NCBI RefSeq assembly: GCF_009363095.1
Contig: NZ_CP045295.1
Location: 3,770,001 to 3,834,000, forward strand
Direction of reading: 5' to 3'
DNA from: Paenibacillus cellulositrophicus
GTDB taxonomy: Bacteria; Bacillota; Bacilli; Paenibacillales; Paenibacillaceae
Length of the DNA: 64,000 nt
Part shown: piece after piece, positions 28,136-36,432 of the stretch
Layout of the letters: each line of letters starts with the position of its first letter
How positions within the stretch are numbered: the stretch's first letter is position 1
Position numbers and translations under genes: made by a program
Notes under the pieces: generated by a model
Told to the model about the DNA's origin: nothing
The model's database searches: none
What the model saw: the letters and a program-made list of their open reading frames with translations, nothing else

Positions 28136-28615
28136 TTGTTGAACCGTGTTATTTTGATCGGCCGGTTGACCCGGGATCCGGAACTGCGCTATACACCTTC
28201 AGGGGTAGCCGTAACGCAGTTTACGCTCGCTGTGGATCGCCCGTTTACGGCGCAAGGCGGAGAGCGTGAGGCGGACTTTATTCCGGTGGTCACATGGAGA
28301 CAGCTTGCTGAGACCTGCGCCAATTATCTGCGCAAAGGCCGTCTGACGGCTGTAGAAGGGCGCATCCAGGTACGGAATTACGAGAATAACGAAGGTAAAC
28401 GTGTATACGTCACCGAAGTCATTGCCGATAACGTACGTTTCCTGGAATCCAACCGTGAAGGCGGTGGAGGCGGAAGCACCCCGCGTGAGGAGCCTTCCTA
28501 CGATGGAGGCGGCGGACGTGGCGGTAACAGCTACTCGCGGAACAATTCCAATCAGGATCCTTTTTCCGATGACGGAAAACCGATTGATATTTCGGATGAT
28601 GATTTGCCATTTTAA
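28136..28615 (+). CDS. ssb: Single-stranded DNA-binding protein
   Basis: The 159-residue protein coats single-stranded DNA in replication and repair. The OB fold covers residues 1-105 ([44 protein letters not shown]), followed by a Gly/Ser/Asn-rich linker and the acidic tip DISDDDLPF, which recruits partner proteins. The start is TTG 28136 (a second TTG follows at 28139), with AAAGGAGGGG 6 nt upstream. It lies between rpsF and rpsR as in most Firmicutes. Confidence 0.98.
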   Translation: MLNRVILIGRLTRDPELRYTPSGVAVTQFTLAVDRPFTAQGGEREADFIPVVTWRQLAETCANYLRKGRLTAVEGRIQVRNYENNEGKRVYVTEVIADNVRFLESNREGGGGGSTPREEPSYDGGGGRGGNSYSRNNSNQDPFSDDGKPIDISDDDLPF

Positions 28616-28636
28616 TAAGGAAAGGACTGAAACAGC

Positions 28637-28909
28637 ATGGCTTTTAAACAAAGAGAAGGCGGAGACAACGATAAAAGACCGGCTCGCCGCGGCGGCCGTA
28701 ATAAACGTCGTAAAGTGTGCTTCTTCACTGTGAACAAAATTACTCACATTGACTATAAAGATACCGATCTGCTGAAGAAATTTATCAGCGAACGCGGTAA
28801 AATTTTGCCTCGCCGTGTAACCGGCACTAGCGCAAAATACCAACGCATGCTGACGATTGCGATCAAACGCTCCCGTCAAATCGCATTGCTGCCATACACT
28901 ACAGAGTAA
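28637..28909 (+). CDS. rpsR: Small ribosomal subunit protein bS18
   Basis: The 90-residue protein has the S18 core ([53 protein letters not shown] split across the domain), preceded by a basic Gly/Arg-rich N terminus. It pairs with S6 on 16S rRNA. It is the last gene of the operon, followed 21 bp later by a terminator. Confidence 0.98.
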   Translation: MAFKQREGGDNDKRPARRGGRNKRRKVCFFTVNKITHIDYKDTDLLKKFISERGKILPRRVTGTSAKYQRMLTIAIKRSRQIALLPYTTE

Positions 28910-28930
28910 TCTGTATCATGGCGAGCGAGA

Positions 28931-28968
28931 AAGCCAGTACCTTGGACATCCCAGGTGCTGGCTTTTTT
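28931..28968 (+). terminator. Terminator of the rpsF-ssb-rpsR operon
   Basis: AAGCCAGTACCT and AGGTGCTGGCTT pair with one wobble, followed by TTTTTT. Confidence 0.93.
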
Positions 28969-29235
28969 GCTGTGATGAACATGTTCAAAATTATTCCATT
29001 TGTCTTACGGGAAACGAAAAAGTTATCATAGTGTTATTGCTGCATCAAGCAGTGGCGGTAAAGTTGTAAGCGTACCCGTAGGAAAGGGCAGGGCACAGCT
29101 TTCCATTTCCCGGGCAATTTCATGATAGTGAAGTTCCGGCTGGATTGATTAGCAAACAGGCTTCGTAAACAGCGTGTTCCTTAACGATCAACGAGGGTAT
29201 GATATAATGGAAAAACGGCGAAAAGGGGGATTACG
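28969..29235. promoter_or_regulatory. Gap upstream of the sensor kinase, with candidate promoter
   Basis: No gene is visible. A perfect TATAAT at 29203-29208 has TTAACG 16 bp upstream (29181-29186), 28 bp before the kinase start. This marks the left edge of the accessory block. Confidence 0.5.
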
Positions 29236-31071
29236 ATGGGACTGGGCAGAATCTACAGGAATTATTTTAAAAATAACATGTTCATGAGGATTCTGCTGAT
29301 TTTCACGATCATTGCCATTCTAACAATCGTGATTCTGTCCTATCTGATGTTCTCTTCCCTATCCCAATCGATCGTGGAGAAGGAACTCAACAACCAGAAG
29401 GCTGCGATGGAAAATGTCAGCCGGTATCTGGATCAGCGTTACCAGTCGGTAGAGAATATTGCCAGGGATATGTACCGGAACGAAATGCTGTTCTCGAACA
29501 TTTCCTTTTTGATGGAGCATCCTTATTCCCAATATGTCCAGCATCGGATGGACCAGTTTTACAACGAAACGAACAACAACTCGACGGACCCGCTGCAGTA
29601 TTTCCAGCAGGTGATGGACGAAAACGGAGATATCCGCAACATCATGCTGTACAGTTCAGAGAAGCAGTTTCTGTCTGTGTTCAAGCCAAACAAGCAGTAT
29701 AAGCAGCTGACCACCGATATGACCCACTCTTACATTCCGGACGTCATGGCGATGGATTATAAGGGCATCACCGCTCCGAATTACTGGATACGGAAGGCGG
29801 CGGACCAATGGGCGCCGGAGCTGTACGCCGTCCGGGTACCGATCAATAACCGGCAGCTCAAAAATGCGGGTCAGTTCCTCGTATATTTGGATTCGGGCGG
29901 CATCACCGATGCGCTGACCAGCTATAAGGACAGCTTCAAAGGGGATATCGCGGTGCTTTCGGCGGACGGCAAGGTTTTGTATGATTCGGAAGGGAAATAT
30001 TATGGGAAGACCTATCCGTATATGGATGTGACCGACTCGCTGTATGACGGTGGAAATACCCGCCCGGCTGAGGTCAGCAGCCGAATGTATATCAACAAGC
30101 TGACTTCCGCTGACAACGGATACGTCGTGATTGGTGCGGTTCCGAAAAAGGACGTGGAGGCCAGCTATTCAGGTATCCGGAAAACGATTATAACGATCAG
30201 TGGGATCTGTATATTGTTTGCGATCTTTTTCCCGGCCTTCTTTGTGATTAATTTCGCCAACCGGACGAATCGGATTATTAGGATTACGCGCAAGGTGAAA
30301 AACGGGGATTTGTCTGCACGGATTGATAATCCGGGAGAAGACGAGCTTGGCCAGATTTCCCGGAGCTTTAACGACATGTTGGACGAGTTGAACTTGTATA
30401 TCGAGCGGGTATACAAAGCCGAAATTAAACAGAAGCAGACGGAGCTGGTGGCGCTGCAGGCGCGGATCAATCCTCACTTTTTGTACAATACGCTTGAAGT
30501 GATTCGGATGCGGGCCATTTCCCAAGGGGCTAAAGATGTCGGGGAAATGATCTATAGCTTGTCCGTGCTTTTCAAAAGCCTGGTGAAGCAGAAAAAGATC
30601 TACACGCTCAAGGATGAGCTGGAGGCATGCCGCTTGTATCTGGAGCTGTTCCGGATCCGTTATAAGGAGAAGTTCAGCTATACGATCGATTCAGATCCGG
30701 CGCTGCAGGGCAAATCGGTCATGAGGCTGTCGCTGCAACCGCTGATCGAAAACTATATCGTTCACGGCATCCAGACCAATCGCGACGATAATCAACTGGA
30801 CATTCGGGTGAGGGAAGAAGGCGATATGCTGGTGGCCGTGATTACAGATAATGGCAAAGGTATCACGCCTGAGCGTCTGGCTGAAATCCATGAAGAGCTC
30901 GGGAAGCCGGAGGAGTCCGGTGAAATGTTTGGGCTGCGCAGCGTGCACAGCCGGCTGCAGTTTTTGTACGGTCCGGCTTACGGGGTGGAAATTGACAGTC
31001 GGCCTGGAGTCGGTACGGTTGTCACCGTACGTTATCCTAACCGGGAAGGGACGGATGCTGAAGATGTATAA
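29236..31071 (+). CDS. YesM-family two-component sensor histidine kinase
   Basis: The 611-residue membrane kinase has a first transmembrane helix at about residues 16-38 (FMRILLIFTIIAILTIVILSY), a large extracytoplasmic sensor region (40-310), a second helix (TIITISGICILFAIFFPAFFVI), a HAMP domain (KVKNGDLSARIDNPGEDELGQI) and a histidine kinase domain of the LytS/YesM class, with the phospho-accepting His414 in INPHFLYNTLEVIRMR and an ATPase N box (LQPLIENYIVHG) and G box (DNGKGI). Its gene overlaps the response regulator gene by 17 bp. Such pairs control carbohydrate importers in Paenibacillus, so it probably senses an extracellular sugar for the downstream ABC system. Confidence 0.93.
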   Translation: MGLGRIYRNYFKNNMFMRILLIFTIIAILTIVILSYLMFSSLSQSIVEKELNNQKAAMENVSRYLDQRYQSVENIARDMYRNEMLFSNISFLMEHPYSQYVQHRMDQFYNETNNNSTDPLQYFQQVMDENGDIRNIMLYSSEKQFLSVFKPNKQYKQLTTDMTHSYIPDVMAMDYKGITAPNYWIRKAADQWAPELYAVRVPINNRQLKNAGQFLVYLDSGGITDALTSYKDSFKGDIAVLSADGKVLYDSEGKYYGKTYPYMDVTDSLYDGGNTRPAEVSSRMYINKLTSADNGYVVIGAVPKKDVEASYSGIRKTIITISGICILFAIFFPAFFVINFANRTNRIIRITRKVKNGDLSARIDNPGEDELGQISRSFNDMLDELNLYIERVYKAEIKQKQTELVALQARINPHFLYNTLEVIRMRAISQGAKDVGEMIYSLSVLFKSLVKQKKIYTLKDELEACRLYLELFRIRYKEKFSYTIDSDPALQGKSVMRLSLQPLIENYIVHGIQTNRDDNQLDIRVREEGDMLVAVITDNGKGITPERLAEIHEELGKPEESGEMFGLRSVHSRLQFLYGPAYGVEIDSRPGVGTVVTVRYPNREGTDAEDV

Positions 31072-32584
31072 AGTGTTTATTGTGGACGATGAGCCGTTCA
31101 TTATCGAAGGGCTGTACGATATTTTGGATTGGGCAGCGCTGGGGCTGGAGATCGTCGGGCACGCAGAGAATGGCCGCCAGGCGCTCGAGGTGATGGCGTC
31201 TACGCCCGTGGATGTACTGATTACGGATATTTCCATGCCGGTGATGGACGGCCTGAGTCTGATCGGCGAGGCTCGTAAAACCCGCAGCGACCTCAAGGTG
31301 ATCATCCTAAGTGGATACAACGAGTTCGATTACTTGAAGCAGGGGATGAGGCTCGGTATCGAGAACTACTTGCTGAAGCCGATCAATGTGGAGGAGCTGG
31401 AATCGACTCTCCGTAATACCGTGTCCAAGCTGGACAGTACGAGGGCGAGCGGATTGTACAGCGCTTTTGATGTGCAAATTTTGAAGGACAATACGCTCTA
31501 TCGCTGGATGAACGGGCAGATCGCCCCTCCGGAATTTATAGAAAGAGCCGATCTGCTCGGCGTGAACTTGGACCGGCCTTATATGGCCGTGGCGGTGCTT
31601 CGGACCGCAGCCGATGAGGCGTTGTTCGGGCAGGTTGACGATTTGCTGGAAGACAGCACGGAGCTGACACTGTTCCGCGATGTGGATGGGGATACTGTCC
31701 TTATTGGAAGTCTGGAGAACCCGCAGGAGGGGAAGGCTCGTCTGATGACAGCATTGGAGCAGCTGGAGGCTGATTTAGCGAGACAGGGCTGCACGGTGCA
31801 TATCGGTGTCGGCTCGGCGGTGAGCCTGCCTGGAGAGGCTTCTGTCAGCTACAAGGAGGCCAAGCAGTCGCTGGAGTATTTTATGGTATTTCCGGATCGG
31901 CGGATCATCGACTACACCAGCCTGGAAGAGAATAGCGGCGGCCCGGATCGGCATATCGCCATCGCTTGGGACGAATACGCCAAGCTGATTCTGGCGAGGG
32001 ACGAGGCCGGGCTGAATCGAAAAATCCAAGACGACTTTGAGCAGATGCAGAAGGCGGGACATATCCGTCCGGAGGATCTGCTGAACGCGGCCCTGGAGCT
32101 GGTGATTCGTTTCAAAATGGAGCTTGAACAGATCAAGCATACGGATGAGTCGGATATATTCAAGAACGGCTTAGGCAGGGTTCGGGACAGCTCATCGCTG
32201 CAGGATCTCATTACTGCACTGCAGGACGTGGCTGGGGCTGCGGTCCAGTCGCTGCTTCAGGATATGAAGAACCCCGTTGTGAATCAGGTGCTGGTTCATA
32301 TTCACAATCATTACGCGGATGAACTGTCGCTGAAGACGCTGGGGGCACAGTATCATATCCATCCGGTGTACCTGGGACAGCTGTTTCATAAGGAAACCGG
32401 GGAAACGTTCGCCGAATACATCAACAAGTTCCGAATCGAAAAGGCGAAGCAGCAGCTGAAGAACACGAACTTCAAGGTGCAGGAGATTGCGCGGAACGTA
32501 GGCTACTGGGAGACCGGATACTTTTATAAACAGTTCAGGAAATATGTCGGGATCTCGCCGACGGATTACAAGGGGCTGGGTTGA
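31055..32584 (+). CDS. YesN-family response regulator (receiver plus AraC-type DNA-binding domain)
   Basis: The 509-residue regulator has a receiver domain at residues 1-125 with acidic pocket VDDEP and phospho-acceptor Asp58 in LITDISMPVMDG, a middle region of unknown role (about 150-400), and a C-terminal AraC-type DNA-binding domain (LSLKTLGAQYHIHPVYLGQLF, VQEIARNVGYWETGYFYKQFRKYVGISPTDYK). The start is ATG 31055, after AAGGG, inside the kinase gene; the next ATG is at 31064. It likely activates the importer operon beginning at 32934. Confidence 0.94.
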   Translation: MLKMYKVFIVDDEPFIIEGLYDILDWAALGLEIVGHAENGRQALEVMASTPVDVLITDISMPVMDGLSLIGEARKTRSDLKVIILSGYNEFDYLKQGMRLGIENYLLKPINVEELESTLRNTVSKLDSTRASGLYSAFDVQILKDNTLYRWMNGQIAPPEFIERADLLGVNLDRPYMAVAVLRTAADEALFGQVDDLLEDSTELTLFRDVDGDTVLIGSLENPQEGKARLMTALEQLEADLARQGCTVHIGVGSAVSLPGEASVSYKEAKQSLEYFMVFPDRRIIDYTSLEENSGGPDRHIAIAWDEYAKLILARDEAGLNRKIQDDFEQMQKAGHIRPEDLLNAALELVIRFKMELEQIKHTDESDIFKNGLGRVRDSSSLQDLITALQDVAGAAVQSLLQDMKNPVVNQVLVHIHNHYADELSLKTLGAQYHIHPVYLGQLFHKETGETFAEYINKFRIEKAKQQLKNTNFKVQEIARNVGYWETGYFYKQFRKYVGISPTDYKGLG

Positions 32585-32614
32585 CCGGCTGAAAACACCC
32601 TGAATCAGATGAGA

Positions 32615-32652
32615 CTAAACACCTACCATCTCATCCGGTTTAGGGTTTTTTT
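32615..32652 (+). terminator. Terminator after the two-component pair
   Basis: CTAAAC and GTTTAG pair across a loop that can also fold (GATGAG with CTCATC nearby), and GGTTTTTTT follows. Confidence 0.65.
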
Positions 32653-32762
32653 GTGACGTTTGATGCAGAAAAAACCGAATGAAAATGAAAGAAAAACAAT
32701 AAAAGTAAGCGTTTCACTGAAAAAATGACAAATTTAGACAAAAAGTAAACCTTTTCTTTAAT

Positions 32763-32790
32763 TTGTACACGGTTTTATTTAGTTTATCTT
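32763..32790 (+). promoter_or_regulatory. Candidate promoter of the sugar importer operon
   Basis: TTGTAC (32763-32768) and TATCTT (32785-32790) are 16 bp apart. The weak -10 match is what one expects of an activator-dependent promoter under the adjacent response regulator. The gap 32585-32933 otherwise holds no gene. Confidence 0.45.
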
Positions 32791-32795
32791 CTTTT

Positions 32796-32809
32796 TGTAA
32801 CGGCTTACA
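32796..32809 (+). promoter_or_regulatory. Putative CcpA-binding cre site
   Basis: TGTAACGGCTTACA matches the cre consensus TGWNANCGNTNWCA at every defined position except one (G in place of C at position 7). It sits just after the candidate -10 box, where binding would block transcription. An overlapping 6-bp inverted repeat TAACGG/CCGTTA spans 32798-32816. Confidence 0.5.
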
Positions 32810-32933
32810 TCCGTTAAGGTTATCTTAGTTAAACAAACCGAGCCGGAAACAATAAAAGAAAAAGCCGGTTTGGCCGCTTGGTGGGCAGACAGCTAGACAA
32901 CATTGACTGCAACACAAAAAGGGAGGAACACAC

Positions 32934-34424
32934 ATGAGCAAGGGTAAGAAAAGCTTCTCGTTCGCACTGGCCATGTTGACGGCCTTCGCGCTTGTACTCA
33001 GCGCGTGCGGTGGGGGCAACAAAGACGCGGAAAGCAGTGGTTCCGGATCTTCGGGAAGCTCCGAGAAACCGGTAAACCTGATCTGGTACACGATCGGCAC
33101 GCCGCAAAAAGACGTTGACAAGGTTATGGCCGAGGTCAGCAAGTATACGCAGGAGAAAATTAATGCAACCGTCACCATGAAAATGATCGACTGGGGCGAC
33201 TACCAGCAAAAAATGCAGGTAAACGTAGCTTCCGGCGAACCGATGGACATCATGTTCACATCCGCAGGCGGATTCGATTACGTACAGAACGCAAGAAAAG
33301 GCGCGTTCATGGAACTCGACGATCTGCTTGATAAATATGGACAAGGTATCAAAGATACCATCGATCCTGCTTTCCTGGAAGGCTCCAAAGTCGATGGACA
33401 CAACTATGGCATTCCGGCCAACAAAGAGCTTCCTCAGCAAGAAGTATGGCGCTTCAACCAAAACCTGGTGGACAAGTACAAACTGGATACCTCCAATGTA
33501 CGTTCCCTGGATAGCATTGAGCCGCTGTTGAAAGCGATTAAGGAAAAAGAACCGAACGTAACACCGTTCGCGATGGACAAGAACTACGTTCCTTATGTTC
33601 CTTATGACTACATCATTCAGAATCTGCCAATGGCCGTGAAGCTGGATACGACCGATTACAAAATCGTCGACATCCTCGAAACGCCAGAAATGAAGCAGGC
33701 GCTGACAACGATGCACAAATATTATCAAGCCGGCTATGTGGCTCCGGAAGCAGCAACAACAGGCTCCACTAGCGATCTGATGACTTCCGGCAACTGGTTC
33801 ATGGACCGTGCGCAAACCCAGCCGCTGGCTGACAATACTTGGTCTGCAAGCTATGGTTATCCGGTTAAATCGACACCGGCAAGTGATGCCATTATCACAA
33901 ATACTTCGGTTCAAGGTTCGATCATGGCGATTTCCGCGAACTCCGAACATCCGGAGAAAGCAATGGAATTCCTGAACCTGCTGAATACGGATCCGGTTCT
34001 TCGCAACATGGTGGATTCCGGTATCGAAGGAACGCACTACAAGAAGGTTGACGACAAGCACATTGAAAACCTTCCAGAGGGCAAAAACTACGACATGCCG
34101 TCGTACTCCCTCGGCAACAACATGCTGCTCTACTTGAACCCGAATGACCCGGATGACAAGTGGGAGCAATTCAAGAAATTTAACGCTGAAGGTAAAGATT
34201 CTCCAATCCTGAGCTTCAACTTCGACAGCACGAAAGTAGCAACCGAAATGGCAGCTGTACAAAACGTGAAGGAACAGTTCTGGGCATCCCTGATGACCGG
34301 TACTGTTGATCCGGAAACCTACCTGCCAAAAGCGATTGCGGCCTTCAAGCAAGCCGGCCTGGACAAGGTCATCGCTGAAGCTCAAACTCAGCTTGACGCC
34401 TGGAAAGCTGCAAACAACAAGTAA
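32934..34424 (+). CDS. Extracellular sugar-binding lipoprotein of an ABC importer (LplA-like)
   Basis: The 496-residue protein has a lipoprotein signal peptide (basic start, hydrophobic core, lipobox VLSAC with Cys25), then a Gly/Ser-rich linker and a solute-binding domain (VNLIWYTIGTPQKDVDKVMAEVSKYTQEKINATVTM). Its length and the paired permeases without an ATPase in the operon resemble the LplABC group, which takes up larger saccharides and usually borrows a shared ATPase (MsmX type). The downstream enzymes suggest a mannose-containing oligosaccharide, but the binding pocket cannot be read from sequence. A strong hairpin after it should keep its expression above that of the permeases. Confidence 0.9.
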   Translation: MSKGKKSFSFALAMLTAFALVLSACGGGNKDAESSGSGSSGSSEKPVNLIWYTIGTPQKDVDKVMAEVSKYTQEKINATVTMKMIDWGDYQQKMQVNVASGEPMDIMFTSAGGFDYVQNARKGAFMELDDLLDKYGQGIKDTIDPAFLEGSKVDGHNYGIPANKELPQQEVWRFNQNLVDKYKLDTSNVRSLDSIEPLLKAIKEKEPNVTPFAMDKNYVPYVPYDYIIQNLPMAVKLDTTDYKIVDILETPEMKQALTTMHKYYQAGYVAPEAATTGSTSDLMTSGNWFMDRAQTQPLADNTWSASYGYPVKSTPASDAIITNTSVQGSIMAISANSEHPEKAMEFLNLLNTDPVLRNMVDSGIEGTHYKKVDDKHIENLPEGKNYDMPSYSLGNNMLLYLNPNDPDDKWEQFKKFNAEGKDSPILSFNFDSTKVATEMAAVQNVKEQFWASLMTGTVDPETYLPKAIAAFKQAGLDKVIAEAQTQLDAWKAANNK

Positions 34425-34441
34425 TGTAGAAAAAAATTCGG

Positions 34442-34479
34442 AAAGGATCGGGCGGGTGACTTAGCGCCCGGTCCTTTTT
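34442..34479 (+). terminator. Intra-operon attenuator between binding protein and permease genes
   Basis: AAAGGATCGGGCG and CGCCCGGTCCTTT form a 13-bp stem with one mismatch, followed by a T-run. Partial termination here would give more binding protein than permease. Confidence 0.85.
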
Positions 34480-34515
34480 CAATGTATAACCAATCAATCA
34501 TGGGAGGGAAACAGA

Positions 34516-35445
34516 ATGGCCGCATTTTTCAAAAACCTCATTAGAAACAAAGTCATGCTGTTTATGGTGCTGCCCGGTGCCATTTGGTTTTTCTTCTTTT
34601 CCTACCTGCCGCTGGTGGGTACGATCGTGGCATTCAAGCAATACCGTTTCAACCGGGAAGGCTTCTGGGCCAGTATCAGCAAGAGTGAGTGGGTAGGCTG
34701 GGACAACTTCAAATTCCTGTTCAGCACCAATGATGCCTACACGATTACGCGTAACACGTTATTGTACAACCTGGCTTTTATTATCCTTGGATTGATCTTG
34801 TCCGTAGCCATGGCAGTTCTGCTCTCCGAGCTGGTCGGCAAAACGATGGCGAAAATTTATCAGACAGGGATGTTCCTTCCTTACTTCCTGTCCTGGGTCA
34901 TCGTCGGATACTTTGCATTCAGCTTCCTGAGCATGGACCGCGGGATGATCAACCAAATCCTCGGCTGGTTCGGCGCCGAGCCGGTTCAGTGGTATTCCGA
35001 TCCAAAATATTGGCCGTATATCCTTGTCTTCGTCAGTCTTTGGAAATCCGTCGGTTACAACAGCGTCGTGTATCTCGCCTCCATCATGGGCATCGACAAA
35101 TCCCTGTATGAAGCAGCCATGATCGACGGGGCCAGCAAGTGGCAGCAAATCAAGAACATTACGATTCCGATGCTCTCGCCGATCATCATTATCATGACAC
35201 TGCTCGCAGTGGGCCGGATCTTCTACGCCGACTTCGGTCTGTTCTACCAGGTTCCAAGAGACTCGGGTACGCTGTACTCCGTAACCAACGTAATCGATAC
35301 GTACGTATACCGCGGTCTGAAAACAACTGGCGAAATCGGTATGAGTACCGCTGCAGGCCTGTATCAATCGGTTGTCGGCTTTGTACTCGTTATCGTGTCC
35401 AACTTTGTCGTCCGCAAAATCGACAAGGACAGCGCATTATTCTAA
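34516..35445 (+). CDS. Sugar ABC transporter permease (LplB-like)
   Basis: The 309-residue membrane protein has six predicted helices, the first near residues 13-37 (VMLFMVLPGAIWFFFFSYLPLVGTIVAF). The EAA loop that docks the ATPase reads YEAAMIDGASKWQQIKNITIPML, with the conserved EAA...G. It matches LplB-type permeases for polysaccharides. It is followed after 27 bp by the second permease gene. No ATPase gene is present in the operon. Confidence 0.93.
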   Translation: MAAFFKNLIRNKVMLFMVLPGAIWFFFFSYLPLVGTIVAFKQYRFNREGFWASISKSEWVGWDNFKFLFSTNDAYTITRNTLLYNLAFIILGLILSVAMAVLLSELVGKTMAKIYQTGMFLPYFLSWVIVGYFAFSFLSMDRGMINQILGWFGAEPVQWYSDPKYWPYILVFVSLWKSVGYNSVVYLASIMGIDKSLYEAAMIDGASKWQQIKNITIPMLSPIIIIMTLLAVGRIFYADFGLFYQVPRDSGTLYSVTNVIDTYVYRGLKTTGEIGMSTAAGLYQSVVGFVLVIVSNFVVRKIDKDSALF

Positions 35446-35472
35446 ATCATTTTTTGAAGGGAGTGTCAGGTT

Positions 35473-36393
35473 ATGGCGGAGGTCATTCAAAGAAAAAAAC
35501 GGGATTTTCATCATGTTTCGCGCGGCGCGAACGCTGTTCTTCATACGATTGCGGCGATCTTTTCCTTCTTGTGCGTATTTCCTTTTCTGTTCGTCGTCAT
35601 TATCTCGTTAACCGATGAAAAAACGCTGGCAACGGACGGCTACCGTCTGATCCCGGCCAAATGGAGCTTCGAGGCTTACAAATTCGTATTTCAAAGCGGC
35701 GACACGCTGCTCCGTTCCTATGGCGTGACGATCCTCGTTACCGTCGTGGGCACGCTCGTCAGCTTGATCCTGATCTCGCTGTACGCCTATGCGATTTCAC
35801 GGAAAAGCTTCCGCTACCGCAGATTTTTCTCCGTATTCGCGATCCTTACCATGCTGTTTAACGGCGGGATGATTCCGACGTATATGGTTGTGTCGCAATT
35901 GCTCGGATTGAAAGATACGCTGTGGGCGCTGATTTTGCCGCTCGCGATGAACGCTTTTTATATCATGATTCTGCGTACGTTCTACAGCACCAGCGTACCG
36001 GAGGCGATTATCGAATCGGGCCGGATCGACGGCGCGGGCGATTTCTACATTTTCCTCCGCATCGTGCTGCCGTTGTCTTTGCCAGGTCTGGCGACGATCG
36101 GACTGTTCAGTACGCTAGGGTATTGGAATGACTGGTTTAATGCCTTGCTCTATATCGACAATCCGAACCTGGTGCCGCTGCAATCGATGCTGATGCGGAT
36201 CGAATCCAGCATTCAGTTCATTCAGCAAAACTCGGCCAACAGCTCGCTCAGCATGGCTGCACTGCAGTCCATTCCGCAGGATACGTCCCGTATGGCGATG
36301 GTCGTGCTCGCTACGCTGCCAATTATTTTTGCATATCCGTTCTTCCAACGTTATTTTGTACAAGGACTTACCGTAGGTGCCGTCAAAGAATAA
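35473..36393 (+). CDS. Sugar ABC transporter permease (LplC/YtcP-like)
   Basis: The 306-residue protein has six predicted helices, beginning LHTIAAIFSFLCVFPFLFVVIISLTD. Its ATPase-docking loop is IIESGRIDGAGDFYIFLRIVLPLSLPG, where ESGRIDGAG stands in for the EAA motif, as usual in this subfamily. It ends GLTVGAVKE, the typical YtcP end. It forms the channel with the preceding permease. The start is ATG 35473 with GGGAGTG upstream; the GH3 gene follows 39 bp later. Confidence 0.93.
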   Translation: MAEVIQRKKRDFHHVSRGANAVLHTIAAIFSFLCVFPFLFVVIISLTDEKTLATDGYRLIPAKWSFEAYKFVFQSGDTLLRSYGVTILVTVVGTLVSLILISLYAYAISRKSFRYRRFFSVFAILTMLFNGGMIPTYMVVSQLLGLKDTLWALILPLAMNAFYIMILRTFYSTSVPEAIIESGRIDGAGDFYIFLRIVLPLSLPGLATIGLFSTLGYWNDWFNALLYIDNPNLVPLQSMLMRIESSIQFIQQNSANSSLSMAALQSIPQDTSRMAMVVLATLPIIFAYPFFQRYFVQGLTVGAVKE

Positions 36394-36432
36394 TAAACAA
36401 CATCACTTTAGGGAGACAGGAGAGAAGTCGAG

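Noticed and set aside
32708..32721. AGTAAGCGTTTCAC as a second cre site upstream of the sugar operon
   Set aside because: It departs from the consensus at about four defined positions, all in the outer arms; only the half-site AAGCGTTT fits.
32829..34385. Antisense open frame of 518 codons opposite the sugar-binding lipoprotein
   Set aside because: Shadow frame; the plus strand has a signal peptide, lipobox and a family match.
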